DNA from: Oscillospiraceae bacterium | GTDB lineage: Bacteria > Bacillota > Clostridia > Oscillospirales > CAG-272 | Length of the DNA stretch: 14,671 bases | Direction: 5' to 3' | Assembly (NCBI GenBank): GCA_015065045.1 | Contig: SVRB01000027.1 | Span: forward strand, 1 to 14,671 | In this document: positions 6,307 through 14,078 of the stretch, piece after piece | How the letters are laid out: every line of letters begins with the position of its first letter | How positions within the stretch are numbered: position 1 is the stretch's first letter | Notes under the pieces: model-generated | The model's database searches: none | Told to the model about the DNA's origin: nothing | Seen by the model: the letters and a program-made list of their open reading frames with translations, nothing else | Position numbers and translations under genes: made by a program

Positions 6307-7086
6307 ATGGCAGTATTTGAAGCAAAGAATATACAAAAAAGCTTTGGTAAGACCGAAGTATTAAAGGGCGTAAGCTTTGGAATAGAGAAGGGCGAGGTGC
6401 TCTGTATTATCGGCTCGAGCGGTAGCGGTAAGACGACTCTTTTGCGTTGTGTAAACTTCCTCGAAACTCCCGATAAAGGACAGTTTTATCTGAACGGAAA
6501 CCTTTTGTTTGATGCAAGTGATAAGAAGGCAAAAACAGACGAAGAAATTCGTCAAAAAAGACTTCATTTCGGACTTGTGTTTCAGTCTTTTAATTTGTTT
6601 CCGCAGTATACGGCACTTGAAAACGTAAGTTTGGCGCCTCTTTTGTTGTCAAAGGAAAGACCCGATTATAAAGCAAACAAAAAACAGATAAAAGAAGAAA
6701 TTATGCAGCATTCAGCCGATCTTTTGAGAAAGGTTGGTTTGTCTGAAAAAATGGACAGCTATCCTTGCCAGATTTCAGGCGGTCAGCAGCAGAGAGTTGC
6801 GATAGCAAGAGCGTTGGCGTTAAAGCCCGACGTGTTATGCTTCGATGAACCGACGTCGGCTCTTGACCCTGAGATCACAGTTGAGGTTCTTGCAGTAATG
6901 AAAGAGCTTGCGGCAGAGGATATGACTATGCTTGTTGTAACTCACGAAATGGGATTTGCAAGTGAAGTATCCGATAAAGTAATATTTATGGATGACGGTG
7001 TAATTGCCGAACAGGGCAAGGCGTCCGAAATCTTTGGTAATCCCAAGAGCAAGAGATTACAAGAGTTTTTAAGCGTAATGAAATAA
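6307..7086 (+). CDS. Polar amino-acid ABC transporter, ATP-binding protein (GlnQ type)
   Basis: This is the cytoplasmic ATPase that powers the importer. All nucleotide-binding motifs are intact: Walker A GSSGSGKT (36-43), Q-loop region VFQSFNLFP (91-99), signature ISGGQQQR (156-163), Walker B VLCFDEP with Asp180 and Glu181, D-loop SALD (184-187) and switch His213. The FNLFP segment and the 259-aa length fit the glutamine/polar amino-acid ATPases (usually about 240 aa). The small excess is an insert at about 112-130 (LLSKERPDYKANKKQIKEE). AAGGAG lies 6 nt before the start, 18 nt after the permease stop. A strong terminator closes the operon. Confidence 0.96.
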   Translation: MAVFEAKNIQKSFGKTEVLKGVSFGIEKGEVLCIIGSSGSGKTTLLRCVNFLETPDKGQFYLNGNLLFDASDKKAKTDEEIRQKRLHFGLVFQSFNLFPQYTALENVSLAPLLLSKERPDYKANKKQIKEEIMQHSADLLRKVGLSEKMDSYPCQISGGQQQRVAIARALALKPDVLCFDEPTSALDPEITVEVLAVMKELAAEDMTMLVVTHEMGFASEVSDKVIFMDDGVIAEQGKASEIFGNPKSKRLQEFLSVMK

Positions 7087-7091
7087 AAATT

Positions 7092-7126
7092 AAAAAACAG
7101 TCGACTCATAAGGTCGGCTGTTTTTT
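7092..7126 (+). terminator. Intrinsic terminator of the importer operon
   Basis: A 14-bp stem (7092-7105 with 7113-7126), with one G-U wobble, encloses a 7-nt loop. The descending arm ends in six T residues. Because the ascending arm starts with six A residues, it may also stop minus-strand transcripts. Confidence 0.92.
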
Positions 7127-7136
7127 ATTGGTGATA

Positions 7137-7165
7137 TTGACATTCGATCGGGAGTATGCTATACT
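7137..7165 (+). promoter_or_regulatory. Promoter of the sdpR-sdpI-ABC operon
   Basis: A perfect TTGACA (7137-7142) is separated by 17 nt from TATACT (7160-7165), 5 of 6 to consensus. The predicted start of transcription is about 7171-7173, inside the palindrome described next, which suits autorepression. Confidence 0.85.
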
Positions 7166-7168
7166 ATA

Positions 7169-7186
7169 TTTAACAATTAGGTTAAA
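7169..7186. promoter_or_regulatory. Candidate operator of the ArsR/SdpR-type repressor
   Basis: TTTAAC (7169-7174) and GTTAAA (7181-7186) are perfect inverted half-sites separated by 6 nt. They lie on the expected transcription start of an operon whose first gene is a dimeric winged-helix repressor. That position fits an autoregulatory operator. Binding is inferred from position and symmetry only. Confidence 0.55.
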
Positions 7187-7203
7187 TGTTAAGAGAGGTA
7201 TAT

Positions 7204-7479
7204 ATGGGATTGCAACAGACGATGAAAGCGCTTGCCGATCCGATACGCAGAGAAATATTGAGTATGTTGAAAAACGGACGAATGTCGGCAGGCGAGATAA
7301 CCGACCATTTTTCTGTTACCGGAGCATCAATCTCGCGCCATCTTTCCGTATTAAAAGAAGCAGATCTGGTAAGAGATACAAGAGAGGGGCAGTTTATATT
7401 TTATGAGCTTAACGCCTCGGTTTTGGAGGAGATTATGCTTTGGGTCACTCAATTGAGAGGAGAAAATGATAATGATTAA
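7204..7479 (+). CDS. ArsR-family winged-helix repressor, SdpR-like autorepressor
   Basis: This is a small cytoplasmic DNA-binding repressor. The ATG at 7204 is chosen because GAGAGG lies 5 nt ahead. An upstream in-frame ATG at 7186 has no such site and lies in the candidate operator. The 91-aa protein starts MGLQQTMKALADPIRREIL, the normal first helix of the family. A winged helix-turn-helix occupies about 27-68, with the recognition helix around VTGASISRHLSVLKEA (38-53) and the wing at about 57-68. There is no cysteine at all, so it is not a thiolate metal sensor of the ArsR/SmtB type. Proteins of this shape next to SdpI-family genes resemble Bacillus SdpR, which is titrated to the membrane by SdpI. 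Its 3' end overlaps the next gene by 14 nt, which points to translational coupling. Confidence 0.9.
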   Translation: MGLQQTMKALADPIRREILSMLKNGRMSAGEITDHFSVTGASISRHLSVLKEADLVRDTREGQFIFYELNASVLEEIMLWVTQLRGENDND

Positions 7480-8557
7480 GAGAAATAAACTGAAATTAAT
7501 AATTTCTTCGATTTTAATATTTTTGCCCTCTGTTGCAGGAGTGATTTTGTGGGATAGACTCCCCGAAATTATGACTACTCATTGGGGAGCCGACGGAAAT
7601 GCTGACGGATTTGCGAGTAAAGCGTTGGCTGTATTTGTTATGCCTTTGATATTGCTTGCATTACATTGGATATGTATTTTCATTACAGTAAAGGATCCAA
7701 AAAACAAAGGTCAGAACAATAAGGTTTTCGGAATTGTTTTGTGGATAACACCTATGATTTCCATTTTTGCAAACACTGTAGTTTATGCCGTTTCACTTGG
7801 TATGGAATTAGATTTGATGACTTATACGATGTTGCTTATGGGTCTTATGTTTACGGTTATAGGTAACTATATGCCCAAGTGCAAACAGAATTTTACATTG
7901 GGCATTAAAATAAAATGGACGTTGGAGAATGAGGAAAACTGGAACGCTACACACCGTTTTGCAGGTAAGGTGTGGTTTATAGGTGGAGTTCTGTTGATGA
8001 TATGTGCGTTTGTGCAGGAGTCTTTGTTTATGTATCTCTTAGTTGGCGCTATTTTTGTTCTTGTTTTGATGCCCACTGTCTACTCTTATTTGTACTATAA
8101 AAAACAGGTAAAATCAGGCACAGCTCCTGAAAAAATTCAGCTTAGTATGAATAAATCGTTCAAGATAGGCGGGACTGCCGGTGTTATCGTAGCCATTATA
8201 ATAGCTATAGTATTGTTGTTTATATGTTTTACCGGAGAAATTGAGTATAGATTTGACAGCGAATCTTTTACAATAGAAGCAAGTTACTATAACGATCTTA
8301 CAGTAGAATATGACGTTATTGACAGTATTGAATACCGTGAGGATTGCAAGGCAGGTTCAAGAGTGAGCGGATTCGGCTCCCCCGTGCTTTCGACAGGTGT
8401 ATTTAAAAACGATGAATTTGGATATTATACGAGATATAGCTATACGGGCTGCGATGCGTGTGTGGTGATTGAGGTTGATGGAAAGGTGCTCGTGATAACA
8501 GCAAAGGACAATAAGGATACCAAACAAATTTATCAAGAGCTTATATCAAGACAGTAG
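7466..8557 (+). CDS. SdpI-family membrane protein with N-terminal DUF1648 and C-terminal bacterial-PH-like domain
   Basis: This is a polytopic membrane protein of 363 aa. About seven hydrophobic segments are visible (near 11-30, 52-74, 88-110, 118-136, 169-187, 189-210 and 236-256). The first loop has the DUF1648 pattern THWGADGNADGF (38-49). Residues 146-165 contain WTLENEENWNATHR, the conserved loop of SdpI proteins, which in Bacillus give immunity to the SdpC toxin and sequester the SdpR repressor. After the last helix, about 258-361 form a beta-rich tail with GFGSPVLSTGVFKNDEFGYY (302-321), which I recognise as a bPH_5-like domain. The predicted topology is not settled, so the side of the membrane on which this tail sits is unknown. 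Two ATGs (7466 and 7472) follow GAGGAG, and the second has the better spacing (9 nt against 3). The immunity role is inferred from family and context. Confidence 0.86.
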   Translation: MIMIKRNKLKLIISSILIFLPSVAGVILWDRLPEIMTTHWGADGNADGFASKALAVFVMPLILLALHWICIFITVKDPKNKGQNNKVFGIVLWITPMISIFANTVVYAVSLGMELDLMTYTMLLMGLMFTVIGNYMPKCKQNFTLGIKIKWTLENEENWNATHRFAGKVWFIGGVLLMICAFVQESLFMYLLVGAIFVLVLMPTVYSYLYYKKQVKSGTAPEKIQLSMNKSFKIGGTAGVIVAIIIAIVLLFICFTGEIEYRFDSESFTIEASYYNDLTVEYDVIDSIEYREDCKAGSRVSGFGSPVLSTGVFKNDEFGYYTRYSYTGCDACVVIEVDGKVLVITAKDNKDTKQIYQELISRQ

Positions 8558-8566
8558 GTGAAATAT

Positions 8567-9442
8567 ATGAATGCTATAGAAACAAAGAAGCTTACAAAAT
8601 ATTACGGCAAGTCAAGAGGGATAATTGACGTAGATCTTTCTGTTTCAAAGGGAGATTTCTTCGGATTCATAGGCCCTAACGGAGCAGGAAAAAGTACAAC
8701 TATAAGAACACTGCTCGGTCTTATTTCAGCAACGTCGGGTGAAGCTTTTATATTTGGAATGAATGCTAAAACACAAAGAAACGAGATACTTTCGAAAGTC
8801 GGATATTTACCGTCGGAAACAAATTTTTATGACGGAATGAAGGTTAAAGATATCCTTGAACTATCGGCTAATTTAAGAAAAATGGATTGCAAAGCAGAAT
8901 CAAAGATTCTTTGCGACAGACTCGAGCTTGATATAAATAGAAAGGTCGGCGATCTATCTTTCGGTAACAGAAAAAAAGTGGGCATTGTATGCGCACTTCA
9001 ACATAACCCCGAGCTTTATATTCTTGATGAGCCGACGAGCGGACTTGACCCGTTGATGCAGAGAGAGTTTTATTCAATTTTAAAGGAGAGAAACGAGAAC
9101 GGAGCAACTGTATTTCTTTCCTCGCACGTATTGTCCGAGGTGGGCAGATATTGTAAGCACGCCGCAGTAATAAGAGAAGGGAAGATACTTGTATCCGACA
9201 GCGTTGATAAGCTTGGTCATACGGGTGTTAAGCGTGTAAGCTTGAGAGGAATTGACAGTATTCCTTATATGGATAACGTAAAAGACGTGAAGGTAGAAAA
9301 TGATACGGTAAACTTCTTGTACAGCGGTAAGGCAAATGAGTTGCTTAAGGAACTTTCAAAGCTGTCTTTTGATGATTTAACGATCACCGATCCGGATTTA
9401 GAAGAAGTGTTTATGCATTTCTATACAAGGGAGGGGAAATAA
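8567..9442 (+). CDS. ABC-2 type exporter, ATP-binding protein
   Basis: This is the cytoplasmic ATPase of an export-type ABC transporter. The ATG at 8567 is favoured because AGGTGA, overlapping the stop codon of the preceding gene, sits 6 nt ahead. The GTG within that site (8558) would add three residues. The 291-aa protein has Walker A GPNGAGKST (36-44), Walker B YILDEP (151-156, Asp154 and Glu155), D-loop SGLD (158-161) and switch His187. The signature reads LSFGN (130-134) instead of LSGGQ, and the Q-loop region is GYLPSETNFYDG (79-90). Both are seen in the drug/peptide exporter branch (BcrA, YtrB and relatives). The C-terminal 90 residues are an accessory domain typical of that branch. It should pair with the permease encoded 1 nt downstream. 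Confidence 0.92.
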   Translation: MNAIETKKLTKYYGKSRGIIDVDLSVSKGDFFGFIGPNGAGKSTTIRTLLGLISATSGEAFIFGMNAKTQRNEILSKVGYLPSETNFYDGMKVKDILELSANLRKMDCKAESKILCDRLELDINRKVGDLSFGNRKKVGIVCALQHNPELYILDEPTSGLDPLMQREFYSILKERNENGATVFLSSHVLSEVGRYCKHAAVIREGKILVSDSVDKLGHTGVKRVSLRGIDSIPYMDNVKDVKVENDTVNFLYSGKANELLKELSKLSFDDLTITDPDLEEVFMHFYTREGK

Positions 9443-9443
9443 T

Positions 9444-10229
9444 ATGACAGTATTTTTTCACGAACTTAAAAGAAACAGAATAGCTTTGATAGTGTGGACG
9501 GCTGCTATTTGCTTTATGCTCGGAGTTTGTGTGCTTATATATCCCGAAATGGAATCTCAAATGGGCGAGATAAGCGAGATGTTTGCAGATATGGGAAACT
9601 TTTCTGCCGCATTCGGAATGGATCAGATAAACTTTGGTGAGTTTATGGGATACTTTGGGGTTGAGTGCGGAAACGTACTTGGTCTCGGGGGAGCATTTTT
9701 TGCAGCAATTTTAGGAATATCAGCTCTTGCAAAAGAGGAAAAGGACAGAACGGCAGAGTTTTTGCTTACACATCCGATTTCAAGAAAAAGAATAATAACA
9801 GAGAAATATTTATATGTAATTGCTCAAATACTTATACTTAATATAGTGGTAATACTTGTTACGGCAGGGTGTATATTTGTAATCGGAGAAAAAGCGGATT
9901 TCGGAAAGATTGCTATGCTTATTCTGGCGTATTTGATACTTCAAATCGAGATAGCATCAATTAGCTTTGGTATATCAGCGTTTTTGAAGAGAGGCGGACT
10001 TGCGATAGGTCTTGGCTTTGCGATAATGTCTTATTTTCTTAATATCTTATCAAATCTTACAGAGGATGCAAAATTTATAAAGTATATAACTCCGTTTGGA
10101 TATACGGACAGCTCATATATATTGACTAACGGTTCAATAGAGGTTAAATATATCATAACAGGCCTGATATTCACCGTACTCGGAATTGCTATTGCATATT
10201 ATGAGTACACAAAAAAAGATATATCATAA
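9444..10229 (+). CDS. ABC-2 type exporter, permease
   Basis: This is the membrane subunit of the exporter, 261 aa. Hydrophobic segments lie at about 13-33, 75-95, 122-147, 155-179, 183-203 and 234-252, consistent with six helices. The cytoplasmic loop between the second and third contains KEEKDRTAEFLLTHPISRKR (97-116), a conserved coupling-helix motif of ABC-2 permeases (ABC2_membrane_2-like). GGAGGGG is 7 nt before the ATG, and only one base separates it from the ATPase stop. It is the last gene of the operon, followed by a bidirectional terminator. No peptide-precursor or modification gene accompanies it, so detoxification or envelope homeostasis is likelier than bacteriocin production. Confidence 0.9.
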   Translation: MTVFFHELKRNRIALIVWTAAICFMLGVCVLIYPEMESQMGEISEMFADMGNFSAAFGMDQINFGEFMGYFGVECGNVLGLGGAFFAAILGISALAKEEKDRTAEFLLTHPISRKRIITEKYLYVIAQILILNIVVILVTAGCIFVIGEKADFGKIAMLILAYLILQIEIASISFGISAFLKRGGLAIGLGFAIMSYFLNILSNLTEDAKFIKYITPFGYTDSSYILTNGSIEVKYIITGLIFTVLGIAIAYYEYTKKDIS

Positions 10230-10234
10230 AGATA

Positions 10235-10266
10235 AACGCTCGGATAATTCCGAGCGTTAGCTTTTT
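10235..10266. terminator. Bidirectional terminator between convergent operons
   Basis: A 10-bp GC-rich perfect stem (10235-10244 with 10249-10258) has a 4-nt loop. On the plus strand it is followed by AGC and a run of five T residues (10262-10266), ending the exporter operon. On the minus strand TATCTTTAT follows, so it can also end the nagA operon, whose last stop codon is at 10285. Confidence 0.88.
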
Positions 10267-10284
10267 ATTGAGATAAAATATATA

Positions 10285-11475
10285 TTACTTAACTAAATAA
10301 CCTGATTTGATTACGTTTTTTACGCTGTAATCTGAATTGACTATAACAATGTCAGCTTCTTTACCTGTTTCCAAGCTTCCGTATTTGTCATATACACCTA
10401 TATGTTTTGCGGGAGCTGCCGAAAGCATTTTTGAGGCTCTCACAATATCAATTTCGTACTCTTTACAAATCACTTTCAAAGCGTGATCCATAGTACAAAT
10501 ACTGCCTGCAAAAGAACTCATATCCGGTAGCTTTGCAACACCATCATCAACTATTACTTCTGTACCGTTTTCAGAGCTTCCCAGTTTTCCAAAATTTTTC
10601 TCTGAACCCGCAAGACGCATGGCGTCGGTTATTCCTATCACTCTGTCGCCCTTTATTTTTAAAGCGAGCAGCATGCAATCTTTTGGAATATGTTTACCAT
10701 CGCAAATAAGCTCGATTGTAATAGTGTCATTTAGGTAAGTCGCTTCTACGACCCCTGCTGTTACAACTTGATCGCGCTTTTTGTATGCTGTGATTGCGTT
10801 ATAAAAATGTGTAACGTGGGAAAAGCCTTCTTCAAATCCTGCGGTTGCTTCTTCAGCAGTAGCATCGGTATGGGCAACAGCGCATATTATACCGTTTGCT
10901 TTCATCATACGTGCAAATTCTAAAGCGTTGGGGATTTCGGGTGCTGCATCCCATCTTACGATATTTCCTTTTGCTTTTTTCAGGAGCATTTCAACTTCGT
11001 TAAAATCAATTTCGCGTATTGTTTTTTCGTTTTGTGCTCCTCTGCTTTTGTTATTTTTATTTGAAAAATAAGGACCTTCAAGGTGTAATCCTGCGGCAAG
11101 GCAAGAGTAATCGCTATTTTCTTTGAAATCTATGTACGTGTCAATAAAACGCAGAAGTTCTTGATGTGAGGCTGTAAGTGCTGTAGGTAACAGTAAAGTA
11201 GTGCCTCTTTTAAGATGACCTTTTATTATTTCTTCGTAGCTTTCTATTGTTCCGTCCATAAAGTCATGGTCAAATCCACCGTGAACGTGTACGTCGATAA
11301 ACCCCGGAAGCGAATATGCACCGTCAACGTCTATTTCTCTGCATTCAAGACAAGTGACGTTGTCGGAAATATCTGCTATTTTGCCATCTATTACGAGAAT
11401 ATTAGTAGGTGGGGTAACAAAATCAGCCAGTACAGCTCTCGTGTTTTTTATAAGTAAGCAGTTTTGCTTTTTCAT
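10285..11475 (-). CDS. nagA: N-acetylglucosamine-6-phosphate deacetylase (or GalNAc-6-P deacetylase)
   Basis: This cytoplasmic metal-dependent amidohydrolase removes acetate from an N-acetylhexosamine 6-phosphate. The 396-aa length is normal for NagA. Metal and catalytic residues are in place: HVH (63-65), Glu133 in LEGP (132-135), His202 in AHTD, His223 in VTHFYNA (221-227) and the catalytic Asp284 in TDAM. The usual HLFNAM segment is HFYNAI here, a mild change near the substrate. Its ATG overlaps the preceding stop by four bases (ATGA), and only a weak ribosome site is visible, so translation is probably coupled. It is the last gene of a three-gene operon. NagA and AgaA (GalNAc-6-P) cannot be separated by eye, and the GH123-like neighbour makes GalNAc-6-P plausible. 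Confidence 0.92.
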   Translation of the reverse strand: MKKQNCLLIKNTRAVLADFVTPPTNILVIDGKIADISDNVTCLECREIDVDGAYSLPGFIDVHVHGGFDHDFMDGTIESYEEIIKGHLKRGTTLLLPTALTASHQELLRFIDTYIDFKENSDYSCLAAGLHLEGPYFSNKNNKSRGAQNEKTIREIDFNEVEMLLKKAKGNIVRWDAAPEIPNALEFARMMKANGIICAVAHTDATAEEATAGFEEGFSHVTHFYNAITAYKKRDQVVTAGVVEATYLNDTITIELICDGKHIPKDCMLLALKIKGDRVIGITDAMRLAGSEKNFGKLGSSENGTEVIVDDGVAKLPDMSSFAGSICTMDHALKVICKEYEIDIVRASKMLSAAPAKHIGVYDKYGSLETGKEADIVIVNSDYSVKNVIKSGYLVK

Positions 11476-12323
11476 TTGTTATACACTCTGATTTCAGGAA
11501 TAGGGCATTTAGTTGCTTCAGTAACAGTGTAAATTTTCGCATCATTATGGTCGCGGAAAAGTGAACAGGGAACCTTGGCGATTTTTTCTCCGTAAAGGAT
11601 TTTACGAAGTGCACCTGCATTCCAATCACGCGGCATAATCATAATGATTTTCTTTGCCATAAATATTTCTTTCATTCCAACGGTAATGCAATATTCCGGT
11701 ATTGCATCAAGGTCTGCACCACAGTTCATATAGGCGTTTATCGTTTTCGTTTCTCTGCTTATTTTAAGAACTCGTGTAGGTCGGTTTGCAAACTCTTCGT
11801 TAGTGCATTCTTCATTAGGTTCAGGCGGCTCGTTGAATGCATAGTGGCCGTTAATTCCAACCCCTCCGAATACCATATCAAGCTTACCGTATTTTTTTAT
11901 AATTTCCATAACTTTTTCAGGATGGGCAGGATCAGGGAAGATCCTGTTTTCAGGCAATACATTAAGTTCTTCATCTATTAACGAATAAAAAATTCGATCC
12001 ATACCACCTCTGAAAGACAAGGGATCTTGTTTGTCAATGTATGTGTTTTTATCTGCAAGGTATTCGTCCATATTGATAAATACGCAGTTTTTCAGAGATA
12101 TTCTATACTTATTTACAAGATGTACAAGTCTGAAATAGGGACCGAGCGGACCGTACGGAACTATCATAACGGTAGGTTCGCCCTTGCGGTTGTTTTCTGT
12201 AATGCATTCAAGGACTTCGATTGCTACCTTCCAGTATATATCTACCTCTGTTGCACTAACGTCAAGCTTGATTGAGCAATTTTTTCCAAGATCTTCGGGT
12301 TTTATCAAGTTATAGTTTTCCAT
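11472..12323 (-). CDS. NagB-family hexosamine-6-phosphate isomerase/deaminase, divergent active site
   Basis: This cytoplasmic protein has the NagB/6-phosphogluconolactonase fold. Classic NagB turns glucosamine-6-P into fructose-6-P and ammonia. Of its active-site motifs, NMDEY (84-88) with the base Asp86 is kept, as are His160 and Glu165 in a GGVGINGHYAFNEP segment (153-166). The residue matching E. coli Asp141, in the Asp-Gly-His motif, is Asn158. The phosphate-binding loop normally read as PTGGTP is PYGPLGPY (56-63). At 283 aa it is longer than typical NagB (about 240-266). AAGGAG sits 9 nt before the ATG, inside the end of the preceding gene, and the next gene overlaps by four bases. The sequence fits a NagB-like subfamily of unproven substrate. 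Deamination or isomerisation of GalN-6-P or GlcN-6-P is inferred from its neighbours. Confidence 0.85.
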   Translation of the reverse strand: MENYNLIKPEDLGKNCSIKLDVSATEVDIYWKVAIEVLECITENNRKGEPTVMIVPYGPLGPYFRLVHLVNKYRISLKNCVFINMDEYLADKNTYIDKQDPLSFRGGMDRIFYSLIDEELNVLPENRIFPDPAHPEKVMEIIKKYGKLDMVFGGVGINGHYAFNEPPEPNEECTNEEFANRPTRVLKISRETKTINAYMNCGADLDAIPEYCITVGMKEIFMAKKIIMIMPRDWNAGALRKILYGEKIAKVPCSLFRDHNDAKIYTVTEATKCPIPEIRVYNK

Positions 12324-12327
12324 ATTT

Positions 12328-14046
12328 TTATTCTCCTTCTACGTATTCTTTTATTTTATTGTTTAAGGCTGATCTGAATTTTATGAGTTTTTCCGGCGTG
12401 TCCGGAGTGTTATAGACATCGGGAACTCCCAAGTAGCTTTCGATCAGTTCATCACATTCTTTTCTTCCTGCAAGCTGTTCGAGAAGTTGTAAAGCCCTCA
12501 TATCAATGAGCCCCTCGGCAAATATTTTCTGGTGAATAGATTGTAACGGTTTTCTGTTGATGTCAGGATATACACTGTAGGTTGTTCCTGCATTTGGAAA
12601 TCCGCAATATGGATCGACCATTGGATTATACAGCCCGTGGCAGTGTTTGCCGTAATAAAAATTATAGCCCCAGTGTAAAAAACCCTTTGCGTTAAATGAA
12701 TAAAGCTGTATTCCCATCATTCTGTTTCTTTCTCTGGGAAGCTCTATAAGTCTGTTGCTGAGACCGTTATAGCATTCACCGCCGGTATAATATACCCATA
12801 GATTGTCGCATTTTCCAACAAAGTCCATAACCTTATGCGTTCTTGCAATTGGAGTTTTCACCAAACCAGATTCGTAGTATTTATAATCTGATAAAGCATC
12901 GCCAACAAGACAATCGGAAAGCAAATCTTCTATGTTTGAAAGTGATTTTTTATAGGTATCAAGCTGTTTTTCTGAAGGCTCGTCTGAAATATGAAAGAGG
13001 GTGGTTTCAAGCAATCCTTCGTTTTTTAGGAATTCTTTGACTTTTGGAATATAACTTCTTAAAAACTTAACGTACTCTTCACCTGATGCGTCAGTTTCCC
13101 AACCGAATATTTTTTGTTTCTCTCCGCAAACCTTGGCAATTATTTTAGGAGCATGTGCAGCGCCCCACTGGGTAAAGAAATGTGAATGTTCGAAATATTT
13201 AATCCCCACGCTTTTGCATATTTCAATATACTTTTTCATAAGAGAAAAATCAAATGAATAATTATTGCCATCGAATTCTACGTCAACAAGCTGAACCGTC
13301 ATTCGTTCTTCACCTATTGACGTATCGAGTGGAGGTGTAAATGCAGGTAATAGGACCATATTCATTCCGTTTTTTACGGCAAGGGCAAGAAAGTCTGCCA
13401 TCACTTTGAAGTATTCATCGGAAAATAATTCTAATTCGTAATAGTCTGCAAGGCAGTCATTGTGAAACCAGTTTGTATAAATGAGTGATTGCTCAGGGAG
13501 AAGCGCATCTATTATATCTACAGTTAGTTCAGTCTCTCCAACTTTGTTGTATCCAATATCGAATAGCTCAATTTTTATTCTATGAATACCCGCTTCACAC
13601 GGAATACTTTGTTCGTTTACGGTAAACCAAACGGTATTCCAGCTATCGTTATATGCGCGAAGGCTTATTTTTTCGCCGAGCTCAATATATCTGTATCCTA
13701 TTCCGTTATGTATAATTTCTTTTTTTAGCTCGGGATTTGTTTTCTTTGGGAAAAGTATATCAGGATACATTCCGAGTGGCATTTTTGGTGTTATTTTGCT
13801 GAAATTATGTATTATAGGAACGTTTCCCACGTGGTAAGTGTTTATGTCAAGATCGCTTTCAATTCTTATAAAAAAGTGTTCTTCTTCAGATGTTTTTGAG
13901 GCATCTGTCGTATTGCACAGTTTGTATGCCATTTGAAAAGATAATGGCTCGTTTCTAAGCATACTGAATTTTAGTGTTTCACTATTTGTAGGGCAGTTGT
14001 CTGGCCTGATCAATGTAAGACTGTCAAATATTTTTGTTTGTATCAT
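12328..14046 (-). CDS. DUF4091 / GH123-like beta-N-acetylhexosaminidase candidate
   Basis: The 572-aa protein has no signal peptide or membrane segment, so it should be cytoplasmic. The first 180 residues look like a beta-sandwich. The rest looks like an alpha/beta barrel, in which HISDEPSEKQL (352-362) gives an adjacent Asp355-Glu356 pair. That pair and its context match the catalytic centre of GH123 beta-N-acetylgalactosaminidases, which use substrate-assisted catalysis. Trp and Tyr residues that could line a sugar site are frequent (HWGYNFYYG, 458-466). AAGGAG lies 6 nt ahead of the ATG. It is first in an operon with a NagB-like enzyme and NagA, so it probably frees GlcNAc or GalNAc from an imported, possibly phosphorylated oligosaccharide. 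No transporter, PTS or hexosamine kinase gene is in the window. The DUF4091 assignment is fairly firm; the exact activity is inferred. Confidence 0.8.
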   Translation of the reverse strand: MIQTKIFDSLTLIRPDNCPTNSETLKFSMLRNEPLSFQMAYKLCNTTDASKTSEEEHFFIRIESDLDINTYHVGNVPIIHNFSKITPKMPLGMYPDILFPKKTNPELKKEIIHNGIGYRYIELGEKISLRAYNDSWNTVWFTVNEQSIPCEAGIHRIKIELFDIGYNKVGETELTVDIIDALLPEQSLIYTNWFHNDCLADYYELELFSDEYFKVMADFLALAVKNGMNMVLLPAFTPPLDTSIGEERMTVQLVDVEFDGNNYSFDFSLMKKYIEICKSVGIKYFEHSHFFTQWGAAHAPKIIAKVCGEKQKIFGWETDASGEEYVKFLRSYIPKVKEFLKNEGLLETTLFHISDEPSEKQLDTYKKSLSNIEDLLSDCLVGDALSDYKYYESGLVKTPIARTHKVMDFVGKCDNLWVYYTGGECYNGLSNRLIELPRERNRMMGIQLYSFNAKGFLHWGYNFYYGKHCHGLYNPMVDPYCGFPNAGTTYSVYPDINRKPLQSIHQKIFAEGLIDMRALQLLEQLAGRKECDELIESYLGVPDVYNTPDTPEKLIKFRSALNNKIKEYVEGE

Positions 14047-14078
14047 ATTTGTCTCCTTTTTTATTAGGACTTACATAC

